From contig JADYUK010000014.1 in assembly GCA_021531755.1 (NCBI GenBank), forward strand, positions 1-64,000: 64,000 nucleotides of DNA, given 5' to 3'. The translations under genes and the position numbers were made by a program. The stretch's first letter is position 1; every line of letters begins with the position of its first letter. Shown piece by piece: positions 37,499 to 45,729 of the stretch. This stretch comes from Hoylesella loescheii (GTDB lineage Bacteria; Bacteroidota; Bacteroidia; Bacteroidales; Bacteroidaceae). The notes under the pieces were generated by a model that made no database searches, was not told the DNA's origin, and was given only the letters and a program-made list of their open reading frames with translations.

Positions 37499-38579
37499 TA
37501 TAAACACTATTTATGGCGTCTCGTAGCGCGTTAATATATCCATGCCCGAATTTTATGTCTGGCTCCATATAATTACCTTCACCCCATTCGTTCCATGATT
37601 TTATGAAGATTAGTGGATTCTCTTTCTTTTCAACAGAACAGATAACATCAATGCAATGTTTCCGAAATTCCTTAGGTGTAGCATGCTTGAGTACATCTCC
37701 GTTAATTCCACTTCGAGGAGTGTGATCCCAGTTAGGCATTATCACAGGAATATAATGATTGTCATGACGCTCTAAATTGGAGATTAATTTAGGCCATACT
37801 TTCTTGTATGAATAGATTCGTGGTCTGTGTAGTATAAGGCTTTTCACTTTACGAAATAACCATGCAATGTTATGTATTTTATCTCTATTGTTTCGACATG
37901 ATATCACTCCGTCAAACCCTTTTTGCAATATTTGCTTACCTTCTGTATCTGCCAAAAAGGAGAAACCAAGGAAATAAAATTCAGGGAGACCGTGTTCTTT
38001 AGCTAATTCTTGCCATAACTCTATGAATCCTTGGACGTTAGGGTGGTCAAGAGGCTTATATATGATGTATATTAATTTGCCGTTATATTTCAAATAACGA
38101 TGATCCTGAAATGCATGTAGACGTGCATTGAAATGAGCCTTGATGTCAGCATCTCCAGGGTAACGTTGCAGAGCAAGAACTTTCTTGTCGACAATAGCTC
38201 CGTCTCTATTCCAAGACTTTTGATACCATGATTCGTTTGCCCAACATAGACAAAAAGGAAACTCGGGTTCACCGCTATTTACAACCTCTCGGAGAGGCAT
38301 GTCAAGTTCCTCCTCTCCTTCACCAAACCAATATTCATAATAGCAAAATGCATTAATTCCTGCTTCTTGAGCAAGAACTGCTTGTTGTTGGCGTATTTCT
38401 GATAGGCGAAGATCATAGAAGCCAAGGTCAGCCGGAATTTTTGGCTGATAATGTCCTTTAAACAGAGGCTTTGCTTTCGCTACGTTTGTCCATTCGGTAA
38501 AACCCTTTCCCCACCATAGATTGTTATGCTCGGTCGGATGGTATTGGGGAAGGTAAAAAGCTATTATTTTAGGCTTCAT
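37479..38579 (-). CDS. WbsX-like GH99-fold protein
   Basis: A 366-residue protein of the WbsX (glycosyltransferase-associated, GH99-like TIM barrel) family that occurs in O-antigen and capsule clusters. Family features: IAFYLPQYHPTEHNNLWWGKGFTEWTNVAKAKPLF at the start, INAFCYYEYWFGEG, LCWANESWYQKSW, and the C-terminal FIKSWNEWGEGNYMEPD. The family is related to endo-alpha-mannan enzymes. Whether it is a transferase or a hydrolase during assembly is not settled. It has no signal peptide, so a cytoplasmic role is expected. It overlaps both neighbours by about 10-20 nt. Confidence 0.9.
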   Translation of the reverse strand: MKPKIIAFYLPQYHPTEHNNLWWGKGFTEWTNVAKAKPLFKGHYQPKIPADLGFYDLRLSEIRQQQAVLAQEAGINAFCYYEYWFGEGEEELDMPLREVVNSGEPEFPFCLCWANESWYQKSWNRDGAIVDKKVLALQRYPGDADIKAHFNARLHAFQDHRYLKYNGKLIYIIYKPLDHPNVQGFIELWQELAKEHGLPEFYFLGFSFLADTEGKQILQKGFDGVISCRNNRDKIHNIAWLFRKVKSLILHRPRIYSYKKVWPKLISNLERHDNHYIPVIMPNWDHTPRSGINGDVLKHATPKEFRKHCIDVICSVEKKENPLIFIKSWNEWGEGNYMEPDIKFGHGYINALRDAINSVYNEDYLR

Positions 38580-39408
38580 GCGACTTTAGGTAAATTTTAT
38601 ATCTGAATTTGTTTATAGCAAATTTCCAAAAAGGAAAAGGGGCGATGCTATTTAACATACGCAGAAAATGCCAGTTCGTTTTTTGCATGTCACAAAAGTT
38701 TGACATGCGATACTTAAGCGTAATGCGAGATGCTGCAATTGCCCCAAGGACATTGTTTGAGTGTTGCCGGTATAGAACAGATGGTGTCCTAAGGCTTATC
38801 ACTAATCCTTTTTTATGATGGCAACAGGCTGTTATCCAAGAATCGTGCATTAACGCATGTGTCCTTGGTATTTGTATAGATATATCACGCATAGTTTTGT
38901 TTATCAACATTGTACAGCCTGTTACATAACTGATAATGCAATCATGGAAACTTCGCACGAATGAGGGCCTTATGTCCATATATTGCCATAAGGAGTGGTA
39001 AATTTCTTGTAAATGCTCATCCACAATAATCAGATCAGTATGAACAACTACTGGTATATTCTTGTCTTTCTCTTGAGAGAGCATGGATTTTATTGACAGT
39101 TCAATCTTGTTTTCCAGCCATACGTCATCTTGATCACAGAACATATAGTAGCATGCTTCTACATGTTCCAACATGCTCATGAAGTTTTCTGACGTTCCAT
39201 GCTGTGATGGATAATTTAGAATGGTCATTTTTTCAGGATTGCCAGTCAAATATCTTTTCAAGATCTCTACGGTGGAATCGGTTGAACCATCGTCATGAAC
39301 ATAAAGATGCCAATTTTCGTACGTTTGCCTGAAAATGGAATCTAACTGTTCTTCCAAATAACTGCATCCGTTATATGTTGCCATTAAAATGGCTATCTCG
39401 TTATTCAT
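38569..39408 (-). CDS. Family 2 glycosyltransferase (rhamnosyltransferase-like)
   Basis: A 279-residue GT-A enzyme. It starts EIAILMATYNGCSYLEEQLDSIF, with the nucleotide-binding HDDGSTDSTVEIL and the metal/donor region YYMFCDQDDVWLENKIE. The string MLINKTMRDI followed by HDSWITACC is typical of the RfbG/RgpB-type alpha-rhamnosyl- or related transferases in O-antigen clusters. Actual donor unknown. It overlaps the next and previous genes by 4-11 nt, showing tight coupling. Confidence 0.9.
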   Translation of the reverse strand: MNNEIAILMATYNGCSYLEEQLDSIFRQTYENWHLYVHDDGSTDSTVEILKRYLTGNPEKMTILNYPSQHGTSENFMSMLEHVEACYYMFCDQDDVWLENKIELSIKSMLSQEKDKNIPVVVHTDLIIVDEHLQEIYHSLWQYMDIRPSFVRSFHDCIISYVTGCTMLINKTMRDISIQIPRTHALMHDSWITACCHHKKGLVISLRTPSVLYRQHSNNVLGAIAASRITLKYRMSNFCDMQKTNWHFLRMLNSIAPFPFWKFAINKFRYKIYLKSHEA

Positions 39409-40235
39409 ATCTTATATTTTAATCCGGAGATGATACCTTTTGTCAATGCGCAGTATTTTTTTATCTTATCTGACTCTGCAAAAGTGATTCGTACAAGTTT
39501 CCAAAAAATTATTTCTTTAAATAAATACATCTTTTCTGCACTTGTCATTTTTTTGTGGTGTTTCCTATAGCAAATGATATGTGATCGGGTCATGCTGTAA
39601 GTCCTAAAAGCATTATAATTATTTGTATATATTTTGAATAGCCCTTTTCGCTGCCCTTCTCCCAGAGTGTGCTTCATTTTATGGCTTGTCAGGCAAACGG
39701 CTTTCAGACCTTTTTCGATGAGCGTTAAAGCTATGTCATGGTCTAACGCATCAAGGGGGAACGCATGCTCATCAATATTGCTTATTGCTTTAAGAGCTGT
39801 AGATGAGAACACTGTGCCGGAATTGATGAATAAACGACGTGGCATGACTGTTGCTGATATCTCAAAAGTGTCACATCCGCAGATGTATGGTGTAAACACC
39901 TCTGCATATCTATCTCTCAGATATGATTTGACATCAGTAAGATATGATGGAAAATCCTCCCATCGACTATCTTGGTCCATTATAAGCAACAAGTCATACC
40001 CCTCAGAGAGTGCGTGATTGGAAGCATATTTCAATGCTGGTGCAATACAAGTGTTATATCCTGGAGTATGGTAGATGACATTCTCGTCTTCTGAAAACCA
40101 TGACTGATAATCTTTCTCACAATTATTCCAAACTATAAGACAGTCAATATAAGGAGAGTAGCTTAGAATATTGCTCCTTACTCCCTCGTCTGGGTTGTAA
40201 AGGGTGACGAGTCCCAACGTTTTTATATTCTCCAT
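39405..40235 (-). CDS. Family 2 glycosyltransferase (RfbF/RfbN type)
   Basis: A 276-residue GT2 protein of the rhamnosyltransferase-like subfamily that begins with LGLVTLYNPDEGVRSNILSY rather than the usual ATYN. Further motifs: YNTCIAPALKYASNHALSEGYDLLLIMDQDSRWE (the DQDS is the donor metal site), FINSGTVFSSTALKAI, DALDHDIALTLIEKGLKA, and HTLGEGQRKGLF. The C-terminal region has basic residues near the membrane face. Its base composition is AT-richer than the housekeeping flanks. It overlaps the wzx and GT2 genes. Confidence 0.9.
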   Translation of the reverse strand: MENIKTLGLVTLYNPDEGVRSNILSYSPYIDCLIVWNNCEKDYQSWFSEDENVIYHTPGYNTCIAPALKYASNHALSEGYDLLLIMDQDSRWEDFPSYLTDVKSYLRDRYAEVFTPYICGCDTFEISATVMPRRLFINSGTVFSSTALKAISNIDEHAFPLDALDHDIALTLIEKGLKAVCLTSHKMKHTLGEGQRKGLFKIYTNNYNAFRTYSMTRSHIICYRKHHKKMTSAEKMYLFKEIIFWKLVRITFAESDKIKKYCALTKGIISGLKYKI

Positions 40236-41572
40236 ATACCAATGGCTTTGTTGTTTGCTATTTTGTTAAATTGGATGATATTGACCATCAGACCTGGGAC
40301 ATTGCAGACACACATTACAAGGAGGAAATATGTTATGTCGTGGGTAAGCGTGCTGACAGCCCAGGCCATAGGTATGAATATGATGGACATCACTGTCATG
40401 TACATCTGGAGGCGCAGTGCACCCACACCGTTCAGGAAATATGAATACCTCATGCTAAGCACGAGCAGCAATATATACACCGCCATCATGATTGTCATCG
40501 GCATAGGTACTGTACATTTGTCTTGTATCCATACCGCATAGACCCATTTCGAGCATAAAACCATCAATGTCAGGCAGATGATAATGCCTACAGTCATGAT
40601 ATTCAACTTCTTGTTTGCTGTTCGTATCCAGCTCATATCGCCTCTCTCATATGCGTCTGTCGTAGCATTCCAGAATGGCATGCATATAACTGTGAACAAT
40701 ACGAGTATAACGCTCATGTACCGATACGCTATCTGGTAAGGCGTCACCATCTCTGGAGAGAAGAATCTTGAAATAAGAATGTTGGCCGACATGAACTGTA
40801 TCAGCGATGCTATCTGCAACCAGAAGAATCTTATGCCAACATTGCCTATCGATATTGCAGACTTAAGATTCACGCTGCATAAGGTGGGCCTCAGATGAGG
40901 GTAACGTATATAGAATGTGTAAGGATAAGCAATAATGTACACAAATAAAGGTGATACCACATTTGCAAGAACAACATTGCCGAAACTCGCACGTCCTGTC
41001 TTTAATAATAGGAATGTTAAGAAAAGTGACAGTGTCTGTCCAGATGCGAGAATCAGATTGCTTGCCGCTGGAAGCTGCAAGCCCATATAAACATTGTTAA
41101 TGAACTTTAATACGAATGTGATGCATACAAGGATTGTTGCTGATGCCAATACAGTGCGGAGCTCTGGAAGCAAGTTCTCTTTGACATTGAGGAATGCATA
41201 AATATCTGTATTCCAAATCAGGAATGACAGTGTCAGGGACACAGGAATCATGATGCATACTAGCATGGCTACTGTCGAGCTGATAATACGCTGTGCCTCT
41301 TTCTGCTTGTTGTGAGCCATGTGTATGGCCAGAATATTACGTAGGCCATTTCCTAGACCTATATCCATCTGGTCTATCCATACGAGCAGGCTGCTTATTG
41401 TGAGCCATACGCCATTCTTGTATGTGCCAATACATGTGATGGTTAGGGGCACCATGAGCAAGGTTGCCACAGCTGACCAGCCTTTCGTGAAGAACGACAG
41501 TATGATGTTCTTCATCAATAATGATGTGCGCTGGCTTTTTCCTGTTATATGTGATAGGATATTATTCAACAT
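40223..41572 (-). CDS. wzx: Wzx-type repeat-unit flippase (MOP superfamily)
   Basis: A 449-residue integral membrane protein with about 12-14 helices that should flip undecaprenyl-linked repeat units to the periplasm. I start it at the ATG at 41572 (MLNNILSHITGKSQRTSLL), which overlaps the end of the wzz-wzy gene by 11 nt; the longer frame would reach 170 nt into that gene. Conserved RfbX-like sequence: MKNIILSFFTKGWSAVATLLMVPLTI, YKNGVWLTISSLLVWIDQMDIGLGNGLRNILA, and PYQIAYRYMSVILVLF. No enzyme motifs. It lies between the polymerase and the glycosyltransferases. Confidence 0.88.
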   Translation of the reverse strand: MLNNILSHITGKSQRTSLLMKNIILSFFTKGWSAVATLLMVPLTITCIGTYKNGVWLTISSLLVWIDQMDIGLGNGLRNILAIHMAHNKQKEAQRIISSTVAMLVCIMIPVSLTLSFLIWNTDIYAFLNVKENLLPELRTVLASATILVCITFVLKFINNVYMGLQLPAASNLILASGQTLSLFLTFLLLKTGRASFGNVVLANVVSPLFVYIIAYPYTFYIRYPHLRPTLCSVNLKSAISIGNVGIRFFWLQIASLIQFMSANILISRFFSPEMVTPYQIAYRYMSVILVLFTVICMPFWNATTDAYERGDMSWIRTANKKLNIMTVGIIICLTLMVLCSKWVYAVWIQDKCTVPMPMTIMMAVYILLLVLSMRYSYFLNGVGALRLQMYMTVMSIIFIPMAWAVSTLTHDITYFLLVMCVCNVPGLMVNIIQFNKIANNKAIGIWRI

Positions 41573-43616
41573 CTCGTTTGGAAGATTGTTTGTGCAATGA
41601 TAGCTTAAATGTTTTCTGGGTACATAAATATGTGATAAACAGAACTCGTGGGACGAATAACGAAACAGTAAATAAGTTTTCTTGGAAAAACTGCAATAAT
41701 AATATGTAAGCAAAATACAAGTATGTGCATTTAGCAAAATCATTGCCGTTTTGCTTGTAGCGATATAGCAGTCCGCAAATTATTCCGTTTATGGCTCCGA
41801 AATAAGCAACACCTACCTGTCCAAAATCCTGAAAATATGGTTGGAATGCTGTATACACATTCGTGCATACAGGAACAAAAACAAATTCCTGTAGACGTTC
41901 TGCTATTACATAACTACCAATGCCGAATTTGTTGAGATAATAATATATAAGAGGTAATGTGTTGGTTCCGAATTGTGAACCTATGTTCGTATTCAGCTCA
42001 CAGTAAGCCACCGGAGGTGAGAGGATATACATGGCTATAAAGCCAAAAATAGTCTCATTCTGCTGGTAATCACTGTCTTCTTCTGAGCGAAGGAGATTGA
42101 AACCATAGAACAGAACCAGTACAACAACCCCCAAGGCTGCTATCGTGCGTAATTTGATTATCTTTTTCTCAAAGAGGACAAACACGATACAGAAGAATAC
42201 GAGCAACAGGCCTCCCTTTTCCATAATGGCCAGTGCATTAAGCAGACATCCAAGACATGCCCATCCAAGCTGCCACTTCTTAATGTGGGGGTAAGCCCAG
42301 ACAGACACGATAAGCAAGGCGGTGTTGATAAGGTTGGTATAGACAAGCACACCTAACTGTAGGTCACCATAAACAGCGTAGTCGCGTACGCTTTTCATGA
42401 AATTCTCCGTTCCGAACATCAGCACGACATCATATATCTTCTTCATATACAATGGGGTCATAACCACGCTGACAATAAAAAGGCTGTTGAACACGAACTT
42501 ATTAAGCGATGTCATCTCTATGCTCGTGGTTGCCTTGGGATTGTTGTCGCCCTTATGGGGCAAAACATTATATATTATGAGTGATGCCGATATAAAGAAT
42601 GTCAGCCATAAGAGCAGGCTTATATAAAACTGCTCTCCGGCGGGATTGAGAAGAGTTGGGTCGCGGAACAGACTGAGAAACAGAATGAGGCCCCATATCA
42701 TTATCGTTAATGACCATGGCGATGATAGTGTGCCAAAGGAGATTTTCATCCCTCTCTTCCAATTCTTCTCATACTGATGCCATGCGAACGTAGTGAACAG
42801 CGCGATGGTCAGGAATACAATGATGTAGCCCAATAGAGACCTGTTCTGCTCGTTTGGCACAACATTGGGCTTCACTGTCGTGAACGAGTAATGGGAGCGT
42901 TTTAACAGCGCTTCCTCACGTATGCATGTCTCAAGAATCTCCTGATAGGCGTCATATTTTGCTTGCAGTATGTTTTTGAGCTCCTTCTCCTTGCTCTTCG
43001 TGTCTTGTAGGTGACCTTTGCTGTGTGCGTCAGCAAAGTTGGCAAATGCTAACTGTGCGGCATAATATTCACCTCTCGCAATCTCATACTGGCGTTGCGC
43101 ATCAGCGAGGCTGGCGGCAGATTTGTTATGGTGGGCATGGTTGATGAATGTTTGTAGTTCTGTCACGAGCGAGTCGAGCATCAGTGCCGCTACGTATGGG
43201 TCGCTGTCTTTTAGCTCTATTGTGAGCATCGCCTTCTTCTGCTTCAGGTTATAGTTGATGCTGCCGCTTATGATATCTATGGTGTCTTCCTCGCTCTGCC
43301 ACCAACTCTTGTTCCTTATTACATGCTCTCCGAATGTTCCCTCACCCTTTATCCTCTTCTTTGATAGCTTGCGTGCGAAATCCTCGGTCTTAAGTGCCTT
43401 GCAGTACACCTCAATGTCATTTATCCCGGAGTTCTCCTGGTTGATGGCTTTGTTTATCTCAGCCTGTAGGATATTCATGCCAATACCAATATCCATCTCC
43501 TTGTATTCGTCGCTGATGGATGTCGTAGCGGCATACTCTTTGGGCATACATAGCCACACCACCACAGCAAGCAGTGTGGCGGTTAGGCAGGCAAATATGT
43601 AGTATCGTGTTCTCAA
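41562..43616 (-). CDS. Wzz-Wzy fusion: chain-length co-polymerase joined to repeat-unit polymerase
   Basis: 684 residues in one frame. Residues 1-280 form a Wzz/PCP protein: membrane helix about 7-23, the proximal sequence MPKEYAATTSISDEYKE, a periplasmic core with TIELKDSDPYVAALMLDSLV (about 132-151), a long helix about 170-240, the Pro-containing VKPNVVPNEQNRS, and a second helix 261-279. From about 300 to 665 it becomes a polytopic protein of about ten helices with the Wzy-like loop VPVCTNVYTAFQPYFQDFG (581-599) and following GVAYFGAINGIICGLLY. This pattern is typical of oligosaccharide repeat-unit polymerases. The Wzz half is clearly similar to the separate Wzz encoded upstream (KDQDPYVAAHIADS and ATIPNKHCNRP there). 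No other wzy is in the cluster, so this should be the polymerase. Confidence 0.85.
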   Translation of the reverse strand: MRTRYYIFACLTATLLAVVVWLCMPKEYAATTSISDEYKEMDIGIGMNILQAEINKAINQENSGINDIEVYCKALKTEDFARKLSKKRIKGEGTFGEHVIRNKSWWQSEEDTIDIISGSINYNLKQKKAMLTIELKDSDPYVAALMLDSLVTELQTFINHAHHNKSAASLADAQRQYEIARGEYYAAQLAFANFADAHSKGHLQDTKSKEKELKNILQAKYDAYQEILETCIREEALLKRSHYSFTTVKPNVVPNEQNRSLLGYIIVFLTIALFTTFAWHQYEKNWKRGMKISFGTLSSPWSLTIMIWGLILFLSLFRDPTLLNPAGEQFYISLLLWLTFFISASLIIYNVLPHKGDNNPKATTSIEMTSLNKFVFNSLFIVSVVMTPLYMKKIYDVVLMFGTENFMKSVRDYAVYGDLQLGVLVYTNLINTALLIVSVWAYPHIKKWQLGWACLGCLLNALAIMEKGGLLLVFFCIVFVLFEKKIIKLRTIAALGVVVLVLFYGFNLLRSEEDSDYQQNETIFGFIAMYILSPPVAYCELNTNIGSQFGTNTLPLIYYYLNKFGIGSYVIAERLQEFVFVPVCTNVYTAFQPYFQDFGQVGVAYFGAINGIICGLLYRYKQNGNDFAKCTYLYFAYILLLQFFQENLFTVSLFVPRVLFITYLCTQKTFKLSLHKQSSKRDVE

Positions 43617-43801
43617 CCTGTTTTTTTAGTGTTAACTACTCTGTGTTGTCTAGATTGGAGAGGCTTGTGTTTCGGACCCCATGACCGTAGGGCAGGTAAT
43701 TTATTCAACTACCTTTTGTTCCATGTGCGGTGTCTTTAGTGGGCATTCCATATCTATGACATGAGCTCCTCCGTGGTATGGACACTTATATTCTGTGGTG
43801 G

Positions 43802-44866
43802 TTAAATGCTGATAAATTTCTCCTTGTTTTTCCAGAGCAGGATACATGTGCGCAGCATGAACCCAAGTATCATCCATATTACCAGCGTAACTATCTTCGG
43901 GCGGTTGCAGTGCTTGTTAGGTATTGTGGCACTCTGCATCACTGTGAATGCTGGGGTTTTCTCCTGCACTTTCGCCTTTGCGAGTTGAAGCTGTTCCGCT
44001 ACAGTCTGGAAGATATTGTACTTTAGCTGCATCTCATTCTCGAGGTCAGACTCTTTTGTCTTGTATTTTTGTAGCACTGTACTCTGGTGAGTGTCTGAAT
44101 ATGCTGCGTATGACAGTCTGGCCTTTTCATAGTCAGCTTTCGCCTCGGCGTACAGTTTACTCATATATTCCATGTCTATACGCGCTTTCTTGGTCCTGTA
44201 TTCTGTTATCGCTATTTGCAAATGTTGTTTTATGCTGTCAGCGATGTGAGCCGCCACGTAAGGGTCTTGGTCTTTCACGGTGATCGTTATCACGTTTGTC
44301 TTCTTATCTACCGAGCAGTCAACCATGCTTGATATGGCCTTCACAATATCCTCCTGTTTTCTTGATAGTGATATCGGGCCTTCTTGTTTTCCTTCTATTG
44401 GTGCTGATGGCTCTTGCTTCGAAAGTTTCTCTTTCACCAATACGAAAAGCGCTTTAGGATAGTCGCTGACTGCAAGTTTCTGATGCCTTTCCAAATATGT
44501 ATAATAGTCACATTTCACGTTCCCGTCTTTTGTCGTTATCTTCACGGGGAACATTCCTATTACAAAATCAGTTGAAGATACAAGGTCTGGGTATATCTCT
44601 GGATATAGTGCATCTCCAGTCTGACCAAAATTCATGTCAAGTCCTACCATGGATGACAGTGAGGACAGGCTTCCTGCAAATCCTCCACCCGACTCTTCTG
44701 GCGCCAGCATCACAGTCGATTTGTATTCTTTTGGTGTCCCGAAAGCGAGCAAGACACCTAAAACCCCGGCGGTGAAGCTGTACAGAGCTAATCTTTTTTT
44801 GTCACTCAGCAGAATCCTGACGATATCAATTATATTTATATTGACGATATGGTTTTTGTCTGTCAT
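43802..44866 (-). CDS. wzz: Wzz/PCP chain-length determinant
   Basis: A 354-residue inner-membrane protein that sets polysaccharide chain length. Architecture: a cytoplasmic start with DIVRILLSDKKRL, helix about 28-44 (FTAGVLGVLLAFG), a Wzz-type TPKEYKSTVMLAPEES with a Gly/Ser-rich loop, a periplasmic domain with ITITVKDQDPYVAAHIADSI, a coiled-coil stretch (about 225-300), then ATIPNKHCNRPKIV and the second helix. There is no tyrosine-kinase domain, which fits a Wzy-dependent O-antigen/EPS system without Wzc. It is the first gene of the minus operon, followed after 186 nt by the fusion gene. No TAnnTTTG promoter is seen upstream. Confidence 0.92.
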   Translation of the reverse strand: MTDKNHIVNINIIDIVRILLSDKKRLALYSFTAGVLGVLLAFGTPKEYKSTVMLAPEESGGGFAGSLSSLSSMVGLDMNFGQTGDALYPEIYPDLVSSTDFVIGMFPVKITTKDGNVKCDYYTYLERHQKLAVSDYPKALFVLVKEKLSKQEPSAPIEGKQEGPISLSRKQEDIVKAISSMVDCSVDKKTNVITITVKDQDPYVAAHIADSIKQHLQIAITEYRTKKARIDMEYMSKLYAEAKADYEKARLSYAAYSDTHQSTVLQKYKTKESDLENEMQLKYNIFQTVAEQLQLAKAKVQEKTPAFTVMQSATIPNKHCNRPKIVTLVIWMILGFMLRTCILLWKNKEKFISI

Positions 44867-45729
44867 TTTTTTTATTGTTGTTGGATGTTTTTTGTTGTTT
44901 TTATATGTGTTGAGCTACATGGTCGTTACATTGTTATGCTGACCTCTGGCTTGGGTTATTCGTTAATTCGGTTTCCTCGTTTGTTTTAATTGTATTTTCA
45001 TTCTATTTGATATTATAACGTAAAACAATGTCCGATTATTGTACATGTCAATGGATAATTTACCATTAAATAACGTTTTTCATGTTGCTTTGTGTCTCTA
45101 AGTATAGGAATCTGTGCTTTGCTTGTCTCTTGCCGGCTCATTTATAGACTCTCTTCACGGTTTGTGCTACTCTGGCAGAAGAATAAAGTGGTTGGGAACA
45201 CTGCGTTTTGACCCAAATATTCCAAGGGGTTTGCATGGTTTGTGTGAATGGTACTGAATGAACGGCTCATAAATATTGAATGAGCGGCTCATTTGCACTG
45301 GATGAGAACCCTATAAGCACTGAATGGGAATCTGCATGATATTGCAGGCTGAGAACATGGTCTTCTGTAGGCTCGGATAAAGGTTGCCGGACGACGGGTG
45401 AGGATGCTATAACCATAATGATTCCCGGCCTCCTGGGTTGAGAAACGGCGTGTTTCTCCTCCCCTGTCTCTGTTCTGCTTTTCTCTTGAGCGAGTGTCAA
45501 GCATGTTAGCGTTCCATATCGCCCAGCCTTACCTGTAGTTGCTGCTCTGCCCGGCACATCGCCCTCGTCGCCATCGCCCCCATTCTGACTTTTTGTCGCT
45601 TCATCACGTCAGAATGTCACTTCCGCTGTTTGAGGCATATCGTTTGAAGCCCTATGGTCAGGAATCTCTCCAGACATTCAGTGTTTCGTGGGGAGAATGT
45701 GGAAAACTGAGAAATCAAGAAAGGAGATT
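44867..45729. other. Intergenic region between wzz and clpB
   Basis: About 860 nt with no credible gene. It holds the AT-rich upstream region of the polysaccharide operon, a tandem 22-bp repeat (45252-45339), and an inverted repeat ATTCTGAC/GTCAGAAT (45582-45589/45608-45615) about 115 nt before clpB that could be a regulatory site. No UpxY/NusG-like antiterminator gene or invertible promoter repeats were found. Confidence 0.5.
45252..45339. repeat. Dispersed 22-bp repeat, tandem array of 4
   Basis: Units at 45252, 45274, 45296 and 45318, exact period 22 bp. The second unit contains the perfect palindrome ATGAGC-G-GCTCAT, and the consensus is TACTGAATGAGCGGCTCAT plus AAG. The later units are more divergent. 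The same unit recurs at 21622 and 59084. Confidence 0.85.

Noticed and set aside
41573..41743. 57-residue N-terminal extension of Wzx
   Set aside because: It overlaps the coding end of the Wzz-Wzy gene in another frame and lacks family similarity. The ATG at 41572 fits better.
45252..45339. CRISPR array
   Set aside because: The 22-bp units are directly adjacent with no unique spacers, and no cas genes are in the window.
34386..45729. Phase-variable capsule locus with UpxY/UpxZ and invertible promoter
   Set aside because: No NusG-like or UpxZ gene was found, nor inverted repeats flanking a promoter upstream of wzz.
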